NCBI GenBank assembly: GCA_963969395.1
Contig: OZ017801.1
Span: 7,690,501-7,754,500 of the forward strand
Source of the DNA: Pseudoscleropodium purum
Taxonomy: Eukaryota; Streptophyta; Bryopsida; Hypnales; Brachytheciaceae
Direction: 5' to 3'
Length of the DNA: 64,000 nucleotides
This document shows positions 13,468-24,261 of this stretch, piece after piece. Made by a program: the position numbers and the translations under genes. The notes beneath the pieces were generated by a model. The model did no database searches, had not been told where the DNA came from, and was given only the letters and a program-made list of their open reading frames with translations. Numbering within the stretch: position 1 is the stretch's first letter; each line of letters starts with the position of its first letter.

Positions 13468-16400
13468 ATGGCACAGGACCAGTGTCTGATTCAGAACGTC
13501 CGGGACAATTTCGGCCATGAATTCGCCTACAACTTCGTCACCATGCAAGACGACGACACTAGCTATGCCCTCGATTATAACAACTTCACCGAATCCAGCA
13601 CATTCGCTGCAGACCCGTCCTCTCCAGTAACGACATTAGCACCGAATCTCTTCGGGTCGCCTTCCTCGCCATCACTCTCCACAGAGCTTCCGTCGGCCAT
13701 GGAGAGCACTCCATATCTGGAGACTGCAACTGCTTGCTACTCCCCTCCCGGAGAGCCAGGCTTACAAGTCCCTTCCGTGTTAAGCAACCTCCAGCTTGCC
13801 GTTGACAGGGCTCTCCTGAGTGAAAAGGAGTATCCCATGCTAGCTTCCTATGGCTTCGCTCAACCCGAGCACGGACTTCAACCTCAAAGTTGTGAAGGTA
13901 TCACCTTGGACGAGATGCTGCAAGACCAATTCGCAGCTAATTCGGGCATCAGCTCAAATACTGGAGGTGAAGGTCACGAGAGAGGCTCCAGTTTCTGGCG
14001 AGGCAAAACCCCGGCTCTTCTAATGCAGCAGTTGAAGGGGCCTTCTTTGTCAGCCTCTTCTTCCTCTTCTGAGGCTCGCAGCAACCTCAGATCTCCGCCT
14101 TTCCATCACTCCCTATGGGCTCAAAGTACGGCTCCCAGAACGCCCTTGAATTCGACTAGCTGGTGCAACCGTGTCGGTGAATTCAAGAGCTACTCCTTTG
14201 GAGCTCATCACTCACCAGGAGTGGAACCGCTGTCGAAGTCGGGTCCTGGTTTTAATCGGCAGAGTTCGTTGCCTCCACTGGGGGATGCAAGCATGGACGT
14301 GAAGTTTAAGAGTATCATGTCGCCGGGAAGAAGTCACAGATTGGTGCAGAGTACTGGTATCTTCCTTGGTGACCACGGTGAATTAGAGCAGGGCAACATT
14401 AAGCAGAGACGTAAAATTATGCCCGGGTTGGCGGTTTTAGGGGACATGCAATTGCAACGCAGTGCAGCGTCAGGGAACAACTCATGGTCTAGCAGTAGCA
14501 CTTCTCCTGGTCCTGTCAGTCGTGTTGAGCATGAGAACGAATTACTGGCAGCGAACTTTGATTTAATTATGCACAGGAATGGTTGTAATTCGTCCATGTC
14601 GCCGGCTGTGTCCGTAGGCAGAGACTTCATAGGAGGGGATAGGTTGTGGAAAAAAGCCAAAGGTGTAGAGTTTCAAGACTGTGGTGTTTCAGAAGATGCT
14701 GTGCAAGCAGCCATTTTGGCAACCGCTATGGTGGAACAGAAAGAGAAAAACCAACTGAGGGAGAAATTTCTGGCACTTCTGCAAATCGATTCTTCCACCT
14801 CCAAGGTGATTATTTCCTTGCTTAGTCATTGAAACTACTTCTATTGCCGTTTTGTAATTCCCTTTTGTAGCGAACTGACCGATCAAGACTTCCTTATTTA
14901 CTCTAGTGAAAATAGTGTTTTGGTTCGCTAATTGGCTTTGGCTGGAATTAGTGACCGATAAATTTGTAACAAGGCATGATTTTTCTACTAGTGTTGGTAC
15001 TTTATCATTCTCTTACTCTAGCGGCTTTGATTGTATTTCGCTATTGTAAATTTTTATCTGGGAATTCATTCTTTTCCTGACAGCTTTGGGTGTCCTGTTC
15101 CTGAAGGCCTACAAGGCACAGATTCTGGATGACACCATCAGATATTTGAAGGACTTACGCAGGCGGCTGAATTTCAATGAAGCTGATTCGACTCCTAACA
15201 GCATGAGAATTCCAGACTCAGGATTCGAAGCAGACAAGAGCACTGAAGCTTCACCGACGACTTCATCAAGGTGCCGGCCACACGGCGAAGACTTGCTCAG
15301 CCCTGTCTGTCTGGAGGATCTGCAACTTGAGACAGCAGGCGTTCAAATCAGCCCACATTTAACGGTTGACAGTGGTCCACACATTGAGGTGGGTAAACAA
15401 TATTTAATGACCATAAAAATGGTTCATATATACTTGAGGTGATTGTTTGACGAGAACTAGAAATGTCCCTTTTACAGAATACGAAATGTTAATTAGAAGT
15501 TCGAATGGAAAAAGAGACAAAGCAATTGATCCGCAGTGTGCTGTGACTAAAGCATTTGGAAAGGTTTGAAATGAACGGTCCTATTGGTTTAGGAGGTCTG
15601 TTTTAGAGAGCCAAAATTTTGACATTCAATTGCACAAAGCTCTGAAAACTCCCGTACAAAGTAGTTATGGCAAGCATCAGAGAAATCTGAAATTTTAAAC
15701 TGGTGTCTGGAAAAGTACCAATTTGGCCAATTTTGAAATTTTGCCTGTTCAATGAAAATGGATGAATGATTTCATTCAGCTGCAAAATAGTTAATTAGTT
15801 GCTATTCTCAGGTGAGGACGATGGAGAATCAGCACTTGATGGTGAAGCTGACAGCCAAGGATAGGCCAGGGCTTTTCAGTGACATCGTGGCGGCCCTACG
15901 TCGATTAAGGCTTGATATCCAGCACGCCAACATACGGACTGGAAACAATGGCCAAAGGAATGATATATTTGCTGCCAAGGTAAGACATTCCTACAAAGTC
16001 TGCAGCAAGTCTGTGAAGCAAGTTCGGGTTTTTCAGTACTAAATTAGGTATTGTCATTAGCAAGCATGGATAGAGTAAAGTTGATCTATAAGTCCGGACA
16101 ATCCCAAATTACGTTTGATAAGACACCATGATCATAATGATATCTGCAGCACTAAGAACCTCCGAAATCACGGCAGTGTATTTTTTTATTAGCCTTAACA
16201 AATAGACTCTGACTCATGAGCATGGTGCAGTGCTTGCAATGAGAGAAATTTGTAAAACCCCAAACATGTGAGAAAAATGTTGCAATTTCCTTGCCTCCTT
16301 ACACAGGATATGGCTACCGGTTATGCCTACTGAGACTAGGCCTCTTGTCCTTGTGCTCAATAACCTCACAATGGTGAAGACACTCAAATTAAAGTGTTGT

Positions 16401-17496
16401 TTTTTTCATTGTGCCAGATGCAGTTGCCATTCTTTTCAAGTCAATCCACACATTCCATAGCTATGGCACTCAACCAGGTCATCAGTGCTAGCGCATCACC
16501 CGAGCCTACACCCCCCAGGTGACTCGAAAAAAACTCACCTTACATATTATTGTGTTCGTATTTTGACATTGCGCTGATATTTTGACACTGCTATATTTTG
16601 ACATTCTGCTTCATGAGTTTCTCACTGACCTCTGCTCTTCATCTGCAGATATTAAAATAGAGGCCAAACCACCATTGACATCAACTTACAAGTTGACCCA
16701 ATTAAATCAAGGGTCTTTAAAACACCATAACAGACACAAAAACACCCTGCAGCATCAGAATCTCAACATAATTTTGAGCCGCAGTTGTGAGCTCGTGGTG
16801 GTATTCTATTGTGTACATCACCGGTTTCAGTGCCTTGCCAGCGCTGTTACCCGCTTGTAGATATGACCACTGGAACTTGTTGGTTTCCAGATTTGTATTC
16901 TTGCATCTGATTTGGAATTTCCCCCATTGTTGCAATCTCCGTCACGAGTTTGAGAGATGGAAATGTACTGTCTAGTGTACAGCTCCACAACAGTTAACTT
17001 GGAATGCGCCCTCTTTCAATTAGAGTACAGGCATAATCACTTTAAGTTTTATGATGGGTCTTTCAAATGCATCCACCAATTCACCTGTGGATGAGTGAGC
17101 AATTTCTGTCATGGTTGAATTGGTATCTAGTAAGTGATGTTTATTGACATGCTTACTATGTACCAATTTTCATTTATATTTGATTTCTACGCAATAAAAT
17201 CAAATGTACTTTTTCCCTTGATTATTGTGTGCAAGAATCTCAGTTACCTCAAAATCGAAGAGCACCTTCTGTTAGAGTCTGAACGCATTGATTTGCTGCT
17301 TGGGAATTACTTAATATGTGCAAAAAACTCTGTTGAGTTCATATGAGTATAGTCTATTGAAAATTAGGCAATATAGCACCAACCTGTCCAGTGAATGGGA
17401 GTCCAGTAAGGTTTGCACACCTGTAATTTGAATTTCTTACAGCATAATGCTAATGTTGAGGAACAGAGGAAGAGGATACTCTTTTCTTCACTTTAA
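13468..17496 (+). CDS. bHLH-family transcription factor with degenerate basic region and ACT-like domain
   Basis: Predicted exons are 13468-14805, 15107-15388, 15812-15979 and 17443-17496, all joining in frame and giving about 613 residues. The ATG sits in a good plant context (gcaATGG). Residues 1-420 are a Ser/Pro-rich region without a recognised domain. A helix-loop-helix follows at about 423-467: helix 1 contains NQLREKFLALL, the first intron falls in the loop as in many plant bHLH genes, and helix 2 reads ILDDTIRYLKDLRRRL. Exon 3 encodes an ACT-like fold (about 549-596, with VKLTAKDRPGLFSDIVAALR), a dimerisation module found in several plant bHLH subfamilies. The last exon adds a short helical tail ending ILFSSL; it is the least certain part. 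In the basic region the canonical H-E-R contact residues read T-E-K and the neighbouring arginines are Q and E, so E-box binding may be weak or lost. The intron 1 acceptor at 15106 was chosen because it restores the HLH alignment and frame. Confidence 0.8.
15591..17400 (+). repeat. Segmental duplication, copy 1 (3' part of the bHLH gene)
   Basis: This segment, from intron 2 through the ACT-like exon into intron 3, is repeated in the same orientation at 21449-22850. Both copies begin with aggaggtctgttttagagag and remain clearly alignable through the exon, the catgagcatggtgcagtgct stretch and the gtgatgtttattgacatgct stretch. Copy 1 retains the intact splice donor after the ACT exon. It also has a single TTAA at 17042-17045, where copy 2 carries an inserted element. 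Confidence 0.85.
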
Positions 17497-18265
17497 GCAT
17501 TTTTCCCAACTTGTAGGAGTGTGCTAACCTTGCATTGGGAGGTCACTCAATTGAGCTCATGAGAGAGTTCACTTTAGAGGCAAGAATCAATCTAGATTCT
17601 TGAGATGAAATAGTTTGCATTCAATATATGATAGTTTCTTATACGATCATTCCAAGTATGATGTTGTCGATGAATGCCGAAGGAATAACAGACAGCCCTA
17701 TTTTAAATAAAGATTAGTAGTTATTGAGATTCTGCCAAGTCATGCTTTCGCACCTGAACTTTCTTATTGAAGCCCTACTGTCCGATGTGTATTAATTGGA
17801 CAAGATGAGTTGCTGTTGGTCCCATTCCGCATTCAGTTAAAAACGTATATGGAGGAAATTGCTTCTTATTCCAGGATTTCGAAATCTGAATCCCAATATT
17901 GCACAAAACGGGGAGGGCAGCACAGACATGCAAAACAACTGGCATAGGGAACAGCAAAAATGTCACATTTCAAAGAGAAAGAACAATAGAAATATAGAAT
18001 AGAAGTTCAGAGAATAGCCATCCCAGTGTTCCTATGAGCGAGCTGGCACTGTACACAAATCAACTGCACTCAGCATTTGGAAAAAAATTCATCTGGTCGC
18101 CCCATCGTCAAATTACTTACTACTCAACATCTACAAACAGACATTGACTACTGAATGTATGCAACAATCACGACCGTGCAAATGCTTCCGTGCCCATGTG
18201 GAAAGAACTCACAAGACAATAAATATGTCTAGCATCCAAAATATGGAACCGTAGCCAAACTAATA
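17497..18265. other. Convergent intergenic region between the bHLH and B3 genes
   Basis: Holds the presumed 3' UTRs of the two convergent genes. No other ORF or repeat is evident. Confidence 0.4.
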
Positions 18266-19944
18266 TTACTCGATCCGCTCCACGAGGTCGACTGTGAAGC
18301 ACGAGCTTCCAACGAGGACAAACTCGAGAACGTCTCCAAGTCGAAGCTTGTTAGCAACACGGAAAGCGGCCCACCCGGAATCCAAACAAACGCTGAGCTT
18401 TTTCTCCTCTTCGTCGTAGGTCCTCTTTGCCTTCACCATGCAGATGGCCTTGTTGGGCCCTTTGAGTTGCAGCTCGTCGCTTTCAAGTGTTTTGCCATGG
18501 AGCTCCCAGAAGTGTCCTGGAACGGCCTGCCAGCAAAATACGCAACACTTGTTAATGATTTGAATCAATTTAGCATCAAGAAGAGCACGATACTACTGAT
18601 AACAATGGCCCTGTGAATGAAGAGGGAGTTCCAGGTAGCTCCACAAACCATGCCTTGTGGACATGGGTGGGTGAGGGCAACCTCTTGCTGCCTCCCCAAG
18701 GAGGTGGACATCTAGAAGTTAGAAAGTGATTTACCAAGCTTGAATGCCGAGTGCGATTGCGGATGGTCACCACAAAACGAGGACAAGGTGGTGCTTGCTT
18801 GCACACCTGGCTGGATTCCGGTGCTTCCGGTTCTTGGTCTGCATTCCTCTCAGGCGAAGTGTTTGTAGACCGCTTGACGTCATCGTCCTTGTCCATGTTG
18901 CCTTCATCATCGTCGGAGTCGACCTCCTCAGGTGCTCTACCGATAAGCACCTGGAACCGCGAAAAGCTGATCAAGGTGAAGATGAGGATGTCGCCCACTT
19001 TGATGTGGTTTTCCATCAAGAAAGTTTTCCACCCACCATCCCCATAAGCATAGACTCTAGGCTTCGAAAACCGGATAGCACGGACTGTCAGCTTGATGGG
19101 CCATCTCCGCTTGCAGTCATTCAGCTCGAAAGTGACATCTGGATCAAACTTATTGCCATGCTCCTTGATAAAGTTCTTTGGAAACTCCTGCACAAACGGT
19201 CCATTTTAACTTCTGTTAATCAGCTCGATCGTCGAAATGGAAGCAACTGCAGATACGATCCAGCTTTGAAAGAGAATAGTAAGTAGTGTCCAACGAATTC
19301 ACAAAACTCTTTCTTCAGCAAGGACATGTTCAAGTGGAACAGTCCAAAAAAACAACTGCTTCAAAACGCTTACAAAACCAGTGATCAAGTTAAAATGTCT
19401 CAGGATTTGGTTAACTCCGGCCAGTGTAACAGTGCCGAGTTTGTTTCCTTTGGTCATCGAGGTATGAGGAATGGAGCATGCCAAGAGTATGACAAGATGA
19501 AAGAAAATAACTAGAAAGTAACAAAAACAGTAAGCAGTAAGGAGAGACAACACTGTCCTGAAGGTTAGGGAAACTCTCCATCAGGTGGAGACTCCTGTTC
19601 AACCGTCCAGCATTTGCAAACCCGTTTGATCGTCAAGCTACTAACTAGTGGAGCATCATACAGAAGTGCATATATTGCAAGCAAAAAAATACTAAAAATT
19701 GTTTCAGATTTCACGTTACCTTCTCCTAAAAGAAAAGAGCTGCCCAATCATGGGCTTGCAAACATACCAGGGCGTAAGCGAATGGCCCTTTCAGCACCTC
19801 GGTCGCCATTGTCCTGGAAATGATCTTGCAGAAGAAAACTGTGTCAGTCGACTCCAGTTTAGCCACTATGTCAAGCATTATCTCGTCGAACTCCTGTAGA
19901 AGCTCTTCGGCACTTTTCTGCTGAGCAGGTACTGGTGTTTCCAT
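18266..19944 (-). CDS. Two-B3-domain DNA-binding protein (REM-like)
   Basis: Three exons on the minus strand, 19768-19944, 18735-19187 and 18266-18526, join in phase 0 at GT-AG borders and give 296 residues ending VERIE. The ATG at 19944 (aagATGG) is the first ATG in the frame. Residues 10-32 form an amphipathic helix. The first B3 domain spans about 36-141, with the hallmark strand and loop pattern FFCKIIS, EFPKNFIKEH, GWKTFLMENHIKVGDILIF. A very acidic linker (about 147-162) and an S/P/E-rich stretch follow. The second B3 domain spans about 195-292 (PRFVVTIRN, VPGHFWELHG, GWAAFRVANKLRLGDVLEF). B3 domains bind DNA in the nucleus; tandem B3 without other domains is typical of the plant REM group. 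The intron positions inside each B3 domain differ. Upstream coding exons cannot be excluded, since exon-like repeats of the N-terminal helix lie at 20197-20720. Confidence 0.85.
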
Positions 19945-20196
19945 CTTCAGTTTTGTCTTGCAACTCCTTTCTTCGCAGCTTATCGATGCAACCAAAACAG
20001 CAACCAGATTGCGGTACGTTGACCTAGACAGGTTTCCTCCTACCAACCAATTCAGCACCAAAAACGAGTAGTCATAAGAACGAGTAGTTAGATCCTTTTC
20101 ACGGAATCTTCATGGTCAACCTATTTCGAGGCCACGCATGCGAAACTTCGGAAGTAATCTACTCCTTTGCTGCGTGAATTAACTAACTTGTAACAT

Positions 20197-20720
20197 GAAT
20201 GCAAATTTAAGAAATCATCGTAGAAATCAGTTGGCTGCTCGAAGCAGGCCAACAGGAGACATATCCAGAACAAAAGTGATGAAAGTGACTTACAACCTTG
20301 ACTACACCGCACTTTTCAGGAGGGGACTCGAGTAAAGTTTCAGGACTCGATAAAGAACGCCAAACGGGAGTCAGTGCAACATGGAATGTCACTCTGAAAT
20401 TCAGCAGCGACTTGATGTCTATGCTGAACGATTCTCTGAAAGTGCTCTATTTTGTGGACTGCAATTTCAGTTAATCGTTCAGCATAAACATCAAGTCGCT
20501 GCTGAAACAGGGAGACAACATACAGCAACATGGATGTTTCAGGAATGAGGACTTGAGATGACGAAAAGAAATTGGGAATGCAACATGGAATGACCGGCGC
20601 TCTATGCATTGTGAATTTCTACGTAACACAAAGGAAGCTCTGAATGTGCTCGATCTAGTCGGTTGACTACAAGTTCAAGAAATCCATCAGCATAAAGATG
20701 AAGTATCTGCTGAAACCTGT
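20197..20720 (-). repeat. Three diverged exon-like repeat units upstream of the B3 gene
   Basis: On the minus strand three related units occur at about 20636-20715, 20432-20510 and 20197-20250. Each reads through a similar helix-like peptide: FQQILHLYADGFLELVVNRL, FQQRLDVYAERLTEIAVHKI and FEQPTDFYDDFLNLHS. The first two share roughly 70 percent of bases by eye. One unit is preceded by tttctacag, like a splice acceptor. The pattern Q-x-L-x-x-Y/F, then I/V-V-x-K/R-L-E/D, also resembles residues 11-32 of the B3 protein, so these may be duplicated copies of its first exon. Whether they are transcribed or spliced is unknown. Confidence 0.5.
20400..20506. ncRNA. Strong hairpin, candidate MIRNA-like foldback or young inverted duplication
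   Basis: Arms at 20400-20445 and 20461-20506 pair over 46 positions with about four mismatches and a 15-base loop. One arm belongs to the exon-like repeat described above; the other is its inverted copy. The length and pairing are compatible with a plant pre-miRNA or a small-RNA-producing inverted duplication. There is no expression evidence, so the ncRNA label is tentative. Confidence 0.35.
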
Positions 20721-21669
20721 AGAAACACAAGCACAGTATTTTCAACCTCAGGGATACTCTAAACAACTCACACACAACCAGGATGTCCAAGTGAACTTAC
20801 CCACACCCAGACATGCACGTACACCTCCACAACTTCGTGTGGCCTTGCAGCTCTGAAAACTAGCTCAGAACAAAGTGGCAACAGGAATTGAATCTGCTCG
20901 ACTAACTCACAAAGAAGAGAACGGAAGCGAGCGAGCTAGCATGAATGTGAAGTTTGTAAGCACAGATCGAGAGATGAACGATGGCTTGCTTCTACCAGCA
21001 ATTTCTAGCTAGCAGCACCTGCTAGTGGAGTACAGGTTGGCATGAACGTTAATTACTTGATGTGAGTGACATGTAAGGGAAGACGTACTCTGGCTGTTGC
21101 AGACTTGAGAAGAAGTTCGACGCGCGAGACCGGTCTCCTCCAAATCAGGCCCATACCGCTTGTCAGCCCTGTAGCACCACGTCATTGAAGGCGACATGAG
21201 GCCGTCTTGTCGCTCAACGACGGTGAAGGCGACATGCATGACACCGTCCTGTTTTGTTTCTCAAGCAAGCTTTAATTTTCCGGCTAAACTGTGCTGAAGA
21301 CCCAAGAGGAAAAAAAATTAGTCTGCCATCACGGTGAAGAAATTTGGCTATTCATTGAGATGGAAGGGATGTGCCAAAAATGGTAATCTTTACTTAACTA
21401 TAACAAGAAGACTATAGTGAGAAGATCATTGGAGAGTGTCTGATCATTAGGAGGTCTGTTTTAGAGAGCCAAAATTTTGACGTTCAAGTGCACAAAGCTC
21501 TTAAAACTCTCATAAAAACTAGTACTACCAAGCAGCAGAAAATCTGAGATTCCAGACTCATGTCTAGAAAAGTACCAATTTGGCCAATTTTTGAAATTAT
21601 GCCATTTCGATGAAAATGGATGAATGATTTCATTCAGTTGCAAAATAGTTAATTTGTTGCTATTCTCAG

Positions 21670-21843
21670 GTAAGGACGGTGGAGATTCAGCACTTGACGG
21701 TGAAGCTGACAGCCAAGGATAGGCCAGGGCTTTTCAGTGACATCGTGGTGGCCCTACGTCGATTAAGGCTGGATATCCAGCACGCCAATATACGGACTGG
21801 AAACGATGGCCAAAGGAATGATATATCTGCAGCAAGTCTGTGA
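21670..21843 (+). pseudogene. Pseudo-exon: duplicated ACT-like exon of the bHLH gene
   Basis: It encodes nearly the same peptide as exon 3 of the bHLH gene (VKLTAKDRPGLFSDIVVALR and onward). A deletion of about 34 bp, relative to copy 1, removes the end of the exon and its GTAAGA splice donor, so the frame runs into TGA at 21841-21843. No HLH exon precedes it here. It is a relic unless captured by another transcript. Confidence 0.8.
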
Positions 21844-22422
21844 AGCAAGTTCAGTTCTTTCAGTACAAGATATTTTCATTAGCAAGCATGGATAGCTCAG
21901 TAACAAGTCCGAACAATCCCAAAACTAATTATGTTATGTAATGATATCTGCAGCATAAAGAACCTCCAAAATCACGGCAGTGTATTTTATATTAGCCTTA
22001 ATAAGTAGAATCTCATGAGCATGGTGCAGTGCTTGCAATGAGAAAAAATTGTAGAACCCCAAACATGTGAGACATATGCTGCCATTTCCTTGCCTCTTTT
22101 CACAGGATATGTATTAGATAACCAACGTTTATCTTACATTGCCAGTTGTACATTTTTCAGTCACAACCTTAAGTTTGATCTTCATACTCCAAGGGTGTAG
22201 GAAGTTGACCCATTTAATTCAAGGGTCTTCTAAACAACACAACAGACACAAAACTGATACCCTACAGCATAAGAACCTCATTATAATGTTCAGCCCAAGT
22301 TGTGAGCTTACCGTGGTTTTGTATTGTGTACATCAGGCCAGTTTCAGTGCCCTCATTCAATTCGAGTACAAGCAGGTTAATAGAGTTTAAGAAAGAACGA
22401 TGCTGCTTGAATGTCGATCTCC

Positions 22423-22643
22423 TTAACCTCTAAAGTTCCTTTACTATGTTTTCACCAAAAACACTCCAAAACTGTCATTTTTAGGACAAGTATAAAAAAA
22501 AACTTTAAAAAATATTTTTGGACACATCCAATCGTAGGATCTTGTAGTAAGATGATTTGAGAAGATGTGGAAAAAATTTTAGTAGTGAGCTGCCCCAAAC
22601 CGCTATGTTGCAAAAAAACACAGCTTGGTCCTTTAGGGGTTAA
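22423..22643. mobile_element. 221-bp TTAA-flanked inverted-terminal element
   Basis: It starts TTAACCTCTAAAGTTCC and ends GGTCCTTTAGGGGTTAA, inverted termini of about 17 bp including TTAA at each end. In copy 1 of the segmental duplication the equivalent right flank (gttttatgatgg) is preceded by a single TTAA at 17042-17045, as expected if TTAA was the target and was duplicated. The left flank aligns less well. It has no coding capacity. Its first 80 bases match the left ends of longer family members at 23024 and 60240. Confidence 0.75.
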
Positions 22644-23023
22644 GCTTTATGATGGACCTTCCAAATGCATCCTCAAATTCAGCAATGGATGAGTGAGCAA
22701 TTTTTGTTTTGGATTAATTGGTATCTCGTGAGTGATGTTTATTGACATGCTTCCTATAAGAAAAAACAATTTTCATATGAGTGTAGGACTGTAGGTTGAT
22801 AAAAATTAGGCATTAACTTAAAAGCACCAATGAATTAAAGGGGAGTCTTGAATTTTAGTTAAATGTCCGTGAAAGACATCTAAAGTTTTCTAATATTTGA
22901 TGCATGAGTAACAAAAACTTATCACACAATATTTATCTACTTATAATAGCAAACATTTTGATAGATTTCAAAGAAGTCCATCACTTAAAATTTCAAGACA
23001 TGGCCCAAGATTGACTATGGCAC

Positions 23024-23640
23024 TTAATCTCTTAAATTCCTTCACTATGTTTTCATCTAAAATGCTCCAAAATTGTCATTTCTAGTACAAGTATCAAATT
23101 TCTTTTTTTAAACTTTTTTGAGACACATTCAACCATTGGATCTCGTAGTACACTTGTTGAAAAAGATGTGACAAAAATTTCAAAGATTTTCACCATGTGG
23201 ATTGAAAGATACAAGCATTAGAAGGAATAGAAATAATTTTTTGAATCCTTCCTGAAACGGGGCAACTACACTTTAGTTGTTCAAATTTGCATGAAGTTTT
23301 TTTCAAAATGTTGGTGCTTCTTCAGATTCATCTTTCTTCATAGGTTCACTAAATGCTTCAAGCATTTCAAGCACTTTCAAATTAGAGAACTTTTAGGAAA
23401 AAATTACTATATTGAAATTAGGCTTACATGGAGTATTTTTTAGAATTTTATAAATTCTTCAAAGAAACTTCAAATAAGAAAGTGAATGGTGGAGACCTTT
23501 TTCTTAGACCTCTCTACAACAAAATTATTTTTTTTCACAAGAAAATAAAATTTGAAAACTATAGGAGCAAGATTGACATTAATTTTAAAAAAACAAGGGG
23601 CAGTTTACAAATAAGGGGTGGAAGTTGTGACATGTCCAAA
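23024..23640. mobile_element. TTAA-family element, left end defined, right end unclear
   Basis: It begins TTAATCTCTTAAATTCC and continues with the ctatgttttcatc and ttgtcatttctag stretches shared with the elements at 22423, 56261 and 60240. Internal sequence aligns with the 60240 copy through the aatgttggtgcttcttcaga region. I could not find a matching right terminus. The end given is approximate. Confidence 0.5.
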
Positions 23641-23824
23641 CCCGGCCTTAACACAAGCACTACCGTCTTTACAAAAGACTACACATACCTTACAGAGTTC
23701 TACTCCAATGAAGTTGAGACATAGATAGCAAACAATAGTCAATAACAATCAATGGCCAATGGCGTCAAAAAGTAGCAACTGCGGCTACTAGCACAACAAA
23801 TTGCAATACCACCTGCCATCCTTT

Positions 23825-24046
23825 CACTACAAGAAAAAGGGATGTTTTAAGATCAATTTTGAATATAGTCCTAGAGATAAGATTATAAGTAATGACCTTT
23901 AATGCAAATTTCAACAAAAATTGACTAGAAATACATGTAATTCTAGTCAATTTTTGTTGAAATTTGCATTCAAGGTCATTATTTATAATCTTATCTCTAG
24001 GACTATATTCAAAATTGATCTTAAAACATCCCATTCTCTTATAGTG
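23825..24046. mobile_element. 222-bp CACTA-like MITE with ~100-bp inverted arms
   Basis: It starts CACTACAAGAAAAAGGGATG and ends CATCCCATTCTCTTATAGTG. Nearly the whole element is a long inverted repeat, with arms of about 100 bp separated by a few bases near 23937. The CACTACAAGAAA terminus is typical of the CACTA (Spm/En) superfamily in plants. The expected 3-bp target duplication is only partial (ttt versus ctt). There is no coding capacity. Confidence 0.7.
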
Positions 24047-24171
24047 CTTATTTGTAAATTGCCTCTATTTAATTAAAGTAATATAAGCCATGTGAGATAC
24101 ATAAATGGTTAGGATTAGTAAGGGCTCAATCTTCAAATTATCCCATATCTTTTGAAAGTAAACCCCTAAAG

Positions 24172-24243
24172 ATTCAAATCCAAACATGAGGCATTTTGAA
24201 CCCAAACATGAAGCGTTTCAAATTAAAATATGAGGCATTTGGG
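24172..24243. repeat. Short imperfect tandem repeat (~30 bp, three copies)
   Basis: Three degenerate copies of a unit containing aaacatgaggcattt, with aaacatgaagcgttt and aaatatgaggcattt as variants. Confidence 0.6.
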
Positions 24244-24261
24244 ACCAAGTATTTCCTCCTC

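Larger units (their letters stand above)
19945..21448. other. Upstream region of the B3 gene; repeats but no certain gene
   Basis: Contains the promoter and leader of the B3 gene, a hairpin at 20400-20506 and related exon-like units described separately. From 20730 to 21448 no coding feature is recognised. Confidence 0.4.
21449..22850 (+). repeat. Segmental duplication, copy 2 (decayed, with inserted element)
   Basis: A direct copy of 15591-17400, offset by about 5.86 kb. It contains a broken ACT-like exon (21670-21843), lacks part of intron 3, including the region around 16300-16650, and carries a TTAA-flanked insertion at 22423-22643. Similarity fades after about 22850, before the position of the predicted last bHLH exon. 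Confidence 0.85.

Noticed and set aside
14334..14660. 108-codon minus-strand ORF
   Set aside because: Antisense shadow of bHLH exon 1.
15084..15106. Alternative bHLH intron 1 acceptor after cctgacag (exon from 15084)
   Set aside because: It gives the wrong phase with exon 1; the acceptor at 15106 restores frame and the loop-helix 2 alignment.
16649..16660. Alternative last bHLH exon (ctgcag acceptor, then three codons and TAG)
   Set aside because: It joins in frame but would leave the ACT-like fold without its second helix; the exon at 17443-17496 adds a helical tail and fits better.
18744..19286. 180-codon plus-strand ORF
   Set aside because: It is antisense to the B3-encoding exon 18735-19187, whose protein has clear domain motifs; the plus-strand product has none.
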